Shown here piece by piece: positions 55,660-64,000 of a DNA stretch of 64,000 nucleotides (position 1 is its first letter; the number at the start of each line of letters is the position of its first letter). The notes beneath the pieces were generated by a model, which had not been told where the DNA came from, made no database searches, and saw only the letters and a program-made list of their open reading frames with translations. The DNA is taken from the NCBI GenBank assembly GCA_914767715.1, contig OU612070.1, forward strand, positions 22,246,025-22,310,024, in the 5' to 3' direction. This stretch comes from Membranipora membranacea. Lineage: Eukaryota; Bryozoa; Gymnolaemata; Cheilostomatida; Membraniporidae. The translations under genes and the position numbers were made by a program.

Positions 55660-55806
55660 GAGCCGTTCTGTGCCCTAGCTGATGACCTTCTTGAAGATCT
55701 CTCGAGGCACCTCTGGGGTCCAACTGCATCTACTGATCCAAATCCACCAATTCTTGCGAGTAAAGGAAATGCGTATGAAAGCCTAGATGACCTAGAGCAG
55801 AAACTG
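55660..55806 (+). CDS. Unidentified 49-codon exon
   Basis: Bounded by CTTATCCAG and a GTAAAA donor, 147 nt, phase 0 on both sides. It reads EPFCALADDLLEDLSRHLWG and later SKGNAYESLDDLEQKL. It lies just outside the right end of the TIR element. Acidic and helical; the family is not recognised. Possibly an exon of the gene into which the element inserted. Confidence 0.4.
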
Positions 55807-56189
55807 GTAAAAAAAACGACGAGCCACCCAAAATTCATATTTAACTATATACAATTGGACCACAAAAATATGAATTCAAAAAGTGCTGATGTTTACTTCG
55901 CAAAGAATCATCGGAAGAAATTCTTACAATGCAACATCTATTTACGCTGCTATAATAAAAAATAATAGAACATAACATCCTCAGGACCACAAGACATATC
56001 TGCTTTGATGCGAGACAAAAAATACTGCTATGCTTGACCTTACAATCCTACTGATTTTGCAGAAGAAAAGAGACAGTGGTAGCAAATCTTGTTTATATAA
56101 TTCCGCAGAAATCAACGGGGTTGTAGGGGGCAGTGGGGGCTAGGGGTGTGAATTACTGCTATTTGTCATTGGAAATATATGTGCTGTTG
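55807..56189. other. Non-coding, nothing recognised
   Basis: AT-rich intron-like sequence between the 49-codon exon and the hAT dimerisation-domain exon. Confidence 0.4.
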
Positions 56190-56209
56190 CCTTTACAATC
56201 AATGAACAA

Positions 56210-56557
56210 TTGTTGTCAGCCTACCTTCCATCACCAACAACTATGGATCAAGAGCTGCAAATTTGGTTCACAATGTTTAAGCTGCACCCTGGATGTGATA
56301 ATCGCATTGAAGCCTATACGGAAGCTGAAGCTAGTGTGAAATTTCCTCATATAAGTTACCTTTTCAAGGTCATGCTTACTATATTGGTGAAAAGTGCCAG
56401 AACTGAAAGAACATATTCCACTTTGAAGTTTATAAAATCGAAACTTCGCTCCACTATAAGCCTGTGGGCCCTGAATGCTTTAGTGTTGGCATACAAACAC
56501 AAAGATTTGTTGCACAAACTGAAACACCGGAAAAGAGAAGGAAGCGAAATCGAGTAG
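56210..56557 (+). pseudogene. hAT dimerisation domain (C-terminal)
   Basis: The frame reads DQELQIWFTMFKLHPGCDNR, then KFPHISYLFKVMLTILVKSA, RTERTYSTLKFIKSKLRSTI, LNALVLAYKHKDLLHKL and ends at TAG 56555. (F/Y)PxIxxLxxxxLTxxxxSAxxERxxSxLKxIKxxLRSxI is the conserved hAT C-terminal dimerisation domain. It is the most readable part of the hAT relic that begins near 53827. The 3' end is duplicated in tandem just downstream. Confidence 0.8.
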
Positions 56558-57109
56558 GACAACTTCAAAAAAGAGATAGACCAAAACCAAAAAGACTGTA
56601 GCCACCGAATATAACAAAAAAATTCCTAGGTACTAAATAGAGTCAACGATGTAAAAAAAAGTCAGTACTGGATATGAAAAAAATGAAAAATATATCTAGC
56701 TCTCATAAATGTATCTACCGCCAAGGACTCAGGGAGGATAGAGTGATCAGTGAGCCAGGACTGTTCTCACGGATACACCAAGGAGTTGGATACACATTTC
56801 TCACCTAATAACTCAAACACCGGGAAAAAGAAGGATCAGAACTTGAGTAAGACAACTTCAAAAAAGAGATAGACCAAAACAAAAAAGAATGTAGCCACTG
56901 AATATAACAAAAAAATTCCTAGGTACTAAATAGAGTCAACGATGTAAAAAAAGTCAGTACTGGATATGAAAAAAATGAAAAATATATCTAGCTCATAAAT
57001 GTGTTACGGCCAAGGACTCAAGGAGGATAGAGTGGTCAGTGAGCCAGGACTGTTCTCATGGATACACCAAGGAGTTGGATACACATTTCTCACCTAATAA
57101 CTCAAACTC
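56524..57109 (+). repeat. Tandem duplication of a ~293-bp segment at the hAT 3' end
   Basis: 56524-56816 and 56817-57109 share CAACTTCAAAAAAGAGATAG, AAAAAAATTCCTAGGTACTA and TACACCAAGGAGTTGG. The unit starts in the last codons of the transposase, so the second copy repeats the coding end as well. Confidence 0.9.
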
Positions 57110-57540
57110 AGGGACTCGGGAGGGGAGGGAGGGTGGAACATCACCGTAACTAAAGCCTTTGGTAGGGTATTGAGGGAGAGACGAGAAAGAGATTATAATA
57201 ATCTAGGGCCTAATATTTAGAAATAACCCATATCTTGTGATGTCCAAGCCAACCAGGCAAGTTCTATTTCAATTTTGGTCTTATGAAAAAAAAATCTCAC
57301 TGCAGCAAACCATCCTACTACTCTTTTGCTTGCACTAGCGGCCACAGAAAAATCATTGTTAACTGCTAACACAGTCTTGTTAATTGGAGACAGTAGCCGA
57401 CATTCCACCATGGTCTGATGAGGAGAACTGACCTAATCAGCCTCAAAGGATTATGTTAAGCGAGGGACTATGCCCTTGTGAAGGTGACCAGAAAAAAAAC
57501 AAAAATGTAGAAGTATGAAGCGGTCGCTGTACCCTGTTAG
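57000..57540 (+). repeat. Dispersed repeat (about 0.55 kb), copy A
   Basis: Diverged match to 59590-60150: ACGGCCAAGGA, TACACAT(T/C)(T/C)CTCACCT, AACTAAAGCCT, TTTGGTAGGGTA, CTTATCTTGTGAT, CAAAGGATTATGTTAAG and GGGACTATGCC occur in the same order in both. Confidence 0.75.
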
Positions 57541-58072
57541 GATGTAAATAACAATCAAAAATCATGCCGAAGGACATAAGGATTATTACCCCATAGTATG
57601 TTAGATGGACAAATCTTATAAACATGTGCTTTCATTTCAGTTGTAGTTCACACTCAATATTATTTCTATTTGTCTTACAGAAAAGTTGAAACATTGACAT
57701 GGTCTATGCTAACTAGATTGAATTTGTAGTGATAGTTAAAACTCCATTGTGTTTTAAACCTATTTCTGGTTCTGGCTTCGGAGATGTCAACATTAAAATG
57801 CTCGTGCCTCTGATAATATCCCTTGAATATTCCTCTGCCCCAGTGTGTTTCACTCAATATGGCACACTCCCAATCAACAGATTATTGGCCCAAATCAAAT
57901 TTATATTATTGTTGGTATCCAAAAAAGAATGCAATATGGAAAACAAGATCCCGAAGCCTTCTCTACACACAGGACAAATCATTCCACAAAGCTATATTAC
58001 CAAAAGCACCAAGTATGATGCTGATTTTGATGAGAACAATAGGACTAGTCGAAGTATTGGATGAGAGGTCTC
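57541..58072. other. Non-coding, nothing recognised
   Basis: A frame of about 110 codons (57729-58064) has no recognised content. Confidence 0.35.
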
Positions 58073-58076
58073 TTAT

Positions 58077-58510
58077 TGTAACAGCCATCACCTGTCATGT
58101 ATCAGGTCATGACAGTGACCGTTCTGGCTGTCACTGGAAATGCCATAATAATAAACATTTTTTATTAGCTTCCAGTGGCAGAAATAATAACCTTTTAATA
58201 GACATTTATTACATTAATAATGACCAATTTATGGGCTGTGTCCTGGTGTGCAGTGTTACGCTTTGCCATCTTGATGAGTGTGAGCCAATTAATTATCACT
58301 TTGCTATTACCTAGTTTTTGCAATTTAATTGATATCATATGATATCCTATTTTCACATCCTTTTGGTAATACTATATAAGAGATAGTTTTTACTCAGTTT
58401 AGTGTGTGTTGTTTGAGAGAGCAATAAAGATGCTGGTGTGCAATTAAAAGTCTCGTCAATTCACCCTAGTAACCGCTCAGTGTGCGGCATAGTGGTTTAG
58501 TGCCGTCACA
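58077..58510 (+). mobile_element. Solo LTR with 4-bp target duplication
   Basis: The 434-bp segment begins TGTAACAGCC and ends GTGCCGTCACA, giving TGT...ACA ends with a short imperfect inverted repeat. TTAT lies immediately on each side (58073-58076 and 58511-58514). Inside, TATATAAG (58373-58380) and AATAAA (58423-58428) are placed like the promoter and poly(A) signal of an LTR. No internal coding region accompanies it, so it is a recombination product of a full element, probably gypsy-like by duplication length. Confidence 0.8.
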
Positions 58511-58740
58511 TTATGATGATGATTTAATATTATGCTATTCTAATATTTTTATACTATGTGTGGTTTCACGGATTTCATACTGCATATACATACATTTATT
58601 TCTTTATGAGAGCTGGATTATATTATCATAGCACATTAAATATAATACAATATTATTTACATTGAAGCATTTACGCCTGCGAACAGATCTCGATTAGCTT
58701 GAATAACCATAGCGGTTCAACTTGCTCCGTGCACCAATTG

Positions 58741-59570
58741 TGATCGGACCAACTTACCCCGGCTACGGGGTAAGTTGGACCGAAATAGTTGGTTCAAAGA
58801 ATTGACTTTTTATAGTTTTACTTTCAATCAGATTAAAACCCATGTGAGTCAATTTGGTTAAATAGTTTCTCTATCTAATGCACACAAAATTAGAAACATC
58901 CGACTTATTTGGTTCTGGCAATCATCAAAAATGTGATTTCGGTCCTACTTACCCCGCCTTCCCCTTTTAGCAAAAATCGCATCCAAGAGACGGGTAGCCT
59001 ACTTTGTGGGAATTGTGCTGGAGACAGATGGTGCTACTAGCACTATATCATTCTTCAAAATCATCAATGGTGCCAAGGTAACATTTGTGAAATCTGACCC
59101 GAAGACGTTAGCGATGCTGACAATATGGATATTATAATGAAGCTGCCAGCCCCCAGTGTTACCGGGGATACAGGCCGACTTTCAGTCAGAATGAACTTTG
59201 ACATCGATCTAATAAAGTATATCATGTAGATTGAGATTCTCTTCATATATTTCTCAGCTATCTACTTCACTTGACTATATTTTAGTCCAATATGTAATAA
59301 ACTACTAATACAGTACTTGTATTCTATATAAACCATCATTGTAATTATATAGTTCCAACATGCCCGACCCCGAACCCGACCAGCAAATGGCTTTTTGAAA
59401 GACTAATGTAGCTACCTAACAGTTGAAGTTACATCTTTCTTTCTTCAAGGTAAGATGTATAACATATTTGTGCATCACCTCACACTTTGAAATCTTCAAC
59501 AAAAATAATCCGATGCGACTAATATAGATAATAGTACAATTTGTGCCAATGTGCCCCTGACTCCCCTACA
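58741..59570 (+). pseudogene. Second pogo/Tigger-like relic with terminal palindrome
   Basis: 58750-58780 contains CCAACTTACCCCG and its exact complement CGGGGTAAGTTGG around GCTA. The same CTTACCCCG motif recurs near 58948, and a GGGGAGTCAGGGGC-like end (complement of GCCCCTGACTCCCC) lies at 59553-59566. At 58972-59229 a frame reads AKIASKRRVAYFVGIVLETD, ending after one frameshift with NMDIIMKLPAPSVTGDTGRL and TAG. This matches the C-terminal domain of the intact transposase at 47474 (FPQKKSSVFYVGELLEV). The HTH and catalytic domains are absent. Confidence 0.6.
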
Positions 59571-59589
59571 TTTAGCTGACTGAAGTATT

Positions 59590-60150
59590 TACGGCCAAGG
59601 AGAATAATGAGGTCGGAGAGCCATGAGTTCTAAACGCGGAAACATTAAGTAATTGGTTACACATCCCTCACCTGATGATTCAAAATTCAAGGACTTGGGG
59701 AGAAAAAAAAACGCAACTAAAGCCTCAGAAGACTTACAAGCATTTGGTAGGGTAAGGTAGGGCAAAGACAAAAAAAATGATTATAATATTTTTATGCCTA
59801 TATATTACTCCGATATCTTACAGCAATAACCCTTATCTTGTGATTCAGAGGCAACCATGCAAGTTCTATCACAATTAAAGTTTGAAAAAAAAACATCCCA
59901 CTGAAGTACACCCTCCAGCTTGTTACCAATACGCCTGATAAGCTTATGCTTGATCTAGTCAGAGAAAAATCATTGCCCAAGACCATGATAAAAAAATCCA
60001 ATTGCAAACAGTCTTTTGAATTGGAGACATGCTGAGGAGAACCGCCCTAATCAGCCGCAAAGGATTATGTTAAGTTAGGGACTATGCCTTAGTGAAGTGG
60101 CCAGAAAGAAAAACAAAATATATACAACAATAAGTATGAAGCAGGCATTG
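59590..60150 (+). repeat. Dispersed repeat (about 0.55 kb), copy B
   Basis: Counterpart of 57000-57540, with insertions of a few to tens of bases. Both copies start just beyond the end of a decayed DNA transposon. Confidence 0.75.
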
Positions 60151-60825
60151 TAACCGTGGCCTCAGATTGTGATCAACTGGTCCCATTTCTTAGCATTTCT
60201 TAGGCCATCCCAGAATGCATCTGAGCATGATAGCTGGGTATATCATGGAGATATTCTATTCATGTTAATACCACTTTTAAAAGATTCTCCTGTGGTGTAG
60301 CCTATTGATGGCCTCACATGTAAGTAGTTGTTGGATATTCATTGTGTGGCTGCATCTAGGCCTAACAGGGATTCACGGAAAAAAAACTTGTTTTCCTCTT
60401 TTGTGTCCGTATGATCAACAAGCTTACCTCATATCAAAGTGTCCAATAATCCCTCTGAACGTGTACAGCATTATGTCAGGAGATGGAACAGGCCCAATAA
60501 GTCAATGGCAGTGCGACACAACATCTGCAAATAAATTGGAAAAATCTACAAATTATTGAACAAAATATATTTAATATTAAAGGAAACCATAATTGGTAAA
60601 TGGGTAGGGCCCAACTGCGCATAACTAATCATGTTGCAAGTACCATACCGTAGCTGTTTGAGTATAACTTCTTGAAAGCATAAATCATATGATATGTTTC
60701 TGGTTAGATAGTACCTAGCAATGGAATATGATAAATATCTTGTTGACTTACAGAGACTTTGCAACAGGCCATATGTCAAGTGTACCACTTACCTTTTGAT
60801 TTTGTGCACATAATCCACCTAAACA
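60151..60825. other. Non-coding, nothing recognised
   Basis: AT-rich, no supported gene. Confidence 0.4.
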
Positions 60826-60826
60826 G

Positions 60827-60979
60827 AGATCTGATAAACTGGTTGAGAAAAGATGTGATGTGAAAATGAGACCATCTTCTGATCTGGCTGCTGGAGTGCA
60901 ATCACTAGCCCAGTATACTCTAACAGGAGCTCATCGGTCTCATCAAGTCAAAAGAGTTGGCAGACCTGCGAATAAATAA
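60827..60979 (+). CDS. Unidentified terminal exon-like frame
   Basis: After CCACCTAAACAG a 50-codon frame reads RSDKLVEKRCDVKMRPSSDL, AAGVQSLAQYTLTGAHRSHQ, VKRVGRPANK and ends TAA. Basic, with a KRxGRPxNK end that resembles a nuclear or DNA-binding tail of a transposase. No preceding exon identified. Confidence 0.3.
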   Translation, partial: RSDKLVEKRCDVKMRPSSDLAAGVQSLAQYTLTGAHRSHQVKRVGRPANK

Positions 60980-61712
60980 GGAATAAGAATTAAACATCAT
61001 GTTTCAGTGCGCCAGCCATCCGTATTGTTATGTCTGGCCTTCAAGACTGTAAAAACAGTCAAAAGAAAAAATGTATTCAATTATGGTGCTGAAGTTTACA
61101 TGGACATTATATTAGAATGTGTCAATGGCCATCAATCGGCCTAAGATTATATTGTTGTTTCAGAAACCCACAGCACGGGGTGTCGATTAGGGACTTTCAT
61201 GCTGCATAAATAATTAAATATTTCAACCAACTTTTAGGGCTAAATACATGAGCCTCTGGGAAACACATCCCCTTATTTTGCCAATTTCCACTAGTAATAC
61301 CAATCCATACTGGACATGTTGCAAGTCCCAGATGCCCATGGACATGAGCTATTCTATTACCATCATGCTTCTCTCCAGACCATTGTTCTTCATTCGTCAC
61401 TTTTGGGCTAACTAATTGGTCAATCACCTTCGTATTTCTCCATTATACCTAACTATCAATGATGTCTCAAACTACATTTACATATTGTGAAGTTTCAACT
61501 ATGGATTGGCATAACTTCAAAAGATAAAGCTGAATTTAAAATGATCTTCTCGATTTTACTTGCAGATCAGATGCCTTTTTTTCGTGACAACATGACTTTA
61601 TTTTAGTCTAATGAATGAAACCAAGGAGCAGTACTCCTTGATGGGATCGTATTGGATAGGCTGTGGTGGTAATATATAATAATAGCTTCCACCATGGTAG
61701 CAAAAAAGACAT
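60980..61712. other. Non-coding, nothing recognised
   Basis: AT-rich; no supported gene before the LINE 3' end. Confidence 0.4.
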
Positions 61713-64000
61713 ACCTTACCTTACCTTACCTTCAACTTAATCCAAACCGTCCACATCACGGGCACATTTGGATAAATATACCTTCAGTGTGTTCGGAGGG
61801 GTATTGCGTACTGGTATTGCAGGTGATTAATTTACAGAAAAAATGTTAAAAATACACCAATAATTGAACATTAATAAATTGCCTGCCCAGTTATGAAGAG
61901 AAAGGATTTATAGTAAACAAGTTGACCATAGTTAATCGATGTCTATCGGCATGTACTTGATATGTACATGTAATGCTAAGATGTTAGTTAATTGTTAGAA
62001 GGTTGTCAGGTTAATTTGGAGGAAAATATACCTTTACCTCTGGCCTCATTCTATTATAGTAGCTATGTGACCATGCATCACAACTATGCTGCCAACTAAT
62101 TGTTTTACCTCTGGTGTCGTGGGTAGATGAAACAAAGCGTATATAGGTATTCAATTTTATGTCGAACAGTCCTCCTTCCACTTTTCTAAGAAATGTAATA
62201 TCTATTGCTTCTCTCCTGTCAGACAAAAGGGGAATAGCATGGTTATTCATACATTCAGTTACGCTGTCAGTTTTATTTAAATGATATATCCATTTTACTG
62301 CATTTCTCTGAACTTTTTCCAAGCTATTATTCAGACCAATGTTATGTGGCGACCACACCTGACATGTATATTCTAAGATGGGTTTAACCATGGTTTTGTA
62401 AGCTAGAAGTTTGGTTTTAACCGGGGCCTCTTTGAGTCCTCGTTTTATGAGACCGAGTGAACGATTCGCCTTCTTTACTACATTCGATATATGTACATTC
62501 CATTTCAGGTTGGAATGGATGGTCACACCAAGGTACTTGACAGAGTCTGAGTGTGGTATGACATTGTCACCAAGCTTCAGACTTATATCTGGCTGATCAC
62601 TTCCTACTTTCACATGTACACATTTCTTATGGTTGAAAATCATACCCCATTTATCAGCCCAACTTTTCAATTCATTTATATCATCTTGAAGAGATTTAGC
62701 ATCATTTATGATTTCTGAACATAAGATGGTGTCATCTGCATATAACCTGCAGTCAGAGTTTTGGATTGACTGTGAGATGTCATTAACGTATATCAGAAAC
62801 AAAAGTGGTCCTAAGACCGATCCCTGTGGAACACCAGATGAAGCATGAAATATACTAGATTTATTGCCATTAACGTTAACAGTACATGTCCTATCAGTCA
62901 GCCAGCTTTCAATCCATTCAATGCATTTACTATCAAACTTATAATGTTTCAATTTATGAATAAGCAGCGCATGAGGCACCTTATCGAAGGCTTTTGAAAA
63001 ATCGAAGCTAATAATATGGTAATCTTTGTGCTGATCAAGGGATTGGGTTGCAAAATGAATGACATGTAATAGTTGAGTTGTAGTATTCAGCCCTCTCCTG
63101 AATCCATGTTGCCTGTCACTCACAATATCATGCTCCTCTATATGACTCCACATGTTAGAGCAGAGTATGTGTTCAGTGAGCTTGGATATAATACATGTGA
63201 GACTGATCGGACGGTAGTTGTTGCTATCGGAACGGTCACCACCTTTATACACTGGAGTGACATTTGCATGGCGCCATATCTTCGGTACTTTACCAGCCTT
63301 CACACTAGCCTGAATCACATGTTGAACACAATCTATAAAAGATGGTACATTGTTGGCAAACATCTTCAGGGTCATAGCAGAAATGTTGTCTGGTCCGCAA
63401 GATTTTCTAGAGTCAAGTTTCTTGAGCATGACTTCTATGCCAGATTTACTGACATGTATTTTATCCATAACTGATATATGCGTTTCTGCCATCTTAGGCT
63501 TATTATATTGCTTTGCAGTGTAGACTGAGGCAAAATGCTCAGCTAACCTATCAGGTACCTGGTCAGATGGAGTATCTTTGAGCCCAGTGATACTATTGGA
63601 TCGACCACTGGTTTTCTATAGATAGTTGAACAAAGGTTTAGAATTGCCATCTTCCAACTGCTTGGTAAGATGGTCTTTGAGGTAAGAGCTCTTAGCATTC
63701 TTAACTTTCATTTTGATCTCAGAGCATATATCATCATACTCATTTTCATGGGCTATGCTAGGGAATCGTTCATTCCGGTCAAATAGCCGATCTCTTTTAC
63801 TAATGAGGCGTTTAATTTCACGTTTAATCCATGGATGTCCCTTAGGCCTATTTAGCTTACCTGGTATAGTTGCTGTAGCTTCTTTAGTTGCAGATTCAAA
63901 TTTATTCCAGATGTTTTCAACTGAGAGGTTGTCCGTTTCAGTTTCTTTGTAGAATGTTTTTAGACTGGAGAAGTGTTCTTCGATTTTGGAGTAGTCTGCC
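61713..64000 (-). mobile_element. LINE (jockey/CR1-like group), 3' half, runs off the window
   Basis: On the minus strand the ORF2 frame enters at 64000 and ends at TAA 62011. A 3' UTR of about 290 bases follows, ending with about four copies of AAGGT (61713-61733 read in reverse). A short tandem-repeat tail instead of poly(A) is typical of CR1/jockey-like LINEs with defined 3' ends. The 5' end lies beyond the window. Confidence 0.85.
62011..64000 (-). pseudogene. LINE ORF2: linker and reverse transcriptase, one in-frame TAG
   Basis: From 63999 down to 63619 the frame encodes the linker before RT (HPWIKREIKRLISKRDRLFD). A single TAG at 63618-63616 interrupts it; the frame then stays open for about 535 codons. 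RT blocks: KSCGPDNISAMTLKMF, YRPISLTCIISKLTEHI, HIISFDFSKAFDKVPHALL (catalytic Asp), SSGVPQGSVLGPLLFLIYVN, CRLYADDTILCSE (catalytic DD), then the thumb (KYLGVTIHSNLKWNVHI) and a C-terminal region with EYTCQVWSPHNIGLNN. No RNase H domain is evident. Only one lesion is seen, so the insertion is fairly young. The endonuclease would lie outside the window. Confidence 0.92.

Noticed and set aside
57729-58314. Frames of 111 and 163 codons
   Set aside because: The longer one runs into the solo LTR and neither has recognised motifs.
1-64000. CRISPR arrays, operons, rRNA genes, bacterial features
   Set aside because: No regularly spaced repeats and no rRNA-like sequence; splice sites and element types show animal nuclear DNA.

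Overview
The window is animal nuclear DNA: AT-rich, with small exons bounded by GT/AG introns, decayed introns-and-all transposase genes, and a few host-type exons (a secreted Kunitz protein, a protein kinase, exons with tyrosine signalling motifs). The mobile-element mix (Ngaro, Ty3/gypsy, PIF/Harbinger, P-like, piggyBac, pogo, hAT, Mutator-like, CACTA-ended and LINE) fits a marine invertebrate. A sponge, cnidarian, mollusc or lancelet are all possible and I cannot choose between them from sequence alone. Most of the window is accessory sequence and most coding sequence in it is broken.

Layout. 1-6150: inverted repeat, a minus-strand Kunitz gene, a hAT-like relic, and three tandem copies of a 47-codon exon carrying SVYxE(I/M) tyrosine motifs. 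6153-18416: an Ngaro (DIRS-order, tyrosine-recombinase) retrotransposon with split direct repeats A1...B1-A2-B2. It is interrupted in its gag gene by a 6.2-kb PIF/Harbinger transposon, and in B1 by a 313-bp CACTA-ended element carrying a tRNA-like sequence. 18478-23990: a decayed Ty3/gypsy element without visible LTRs, split by about 1.65 kb of unknown DNA. 24106-29285: two P-element/THAP9-like transposase relics, one with six or more recognisable exons. 29296-34605: small unidentified exons, a zinc-finger fragment, a LINE endonuclease fragment and a duplicated segment.

35057-39217: two direct copies of a 0.48-kb CACTA-ended repeat (R), each holding an exon-like frame, bracket an I-PpoI-like His-Me finger gene and a convergent Mutator-like transposase gene. 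41110-44640: unknown exon, LINE fragment, kinase exons with a tandem duplication, hAT-like exons. 44640-46231: piggyBac relic missing its first catalytic Asp region. 46937-49628: a pogo/Tigger-type element with TIRs, a TA duplication and an uninterrupted 610-codon transposase; it is the best candidate here for a recently active element. 50028-53600: two transposon-linked gene relics. 53827-57109: a hAT relic split by a 1-kb TIR element that carries a RecQ-like helicase exon. 57110-60150: diverged repeat pair, a solo LTR with 4-bp target duplication, and a second pogo-like relic. 61713-64000: a nearly intact minus-strand LINE ORF2 running off the window.

The genes do not form an operon-like system. 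They record repeated nesting: older retroelements (Ngaro, gypsy) serve as targets for later DNA transposons. The two observations I would follow first are the 18-base hairpin GGCGTCCTATTCTTCGCC that recurs at the ORF junctions and in the terminal repeats of the Ngaro element, and the R - His-Me endonuclease - Mutator-like transposase - R block.
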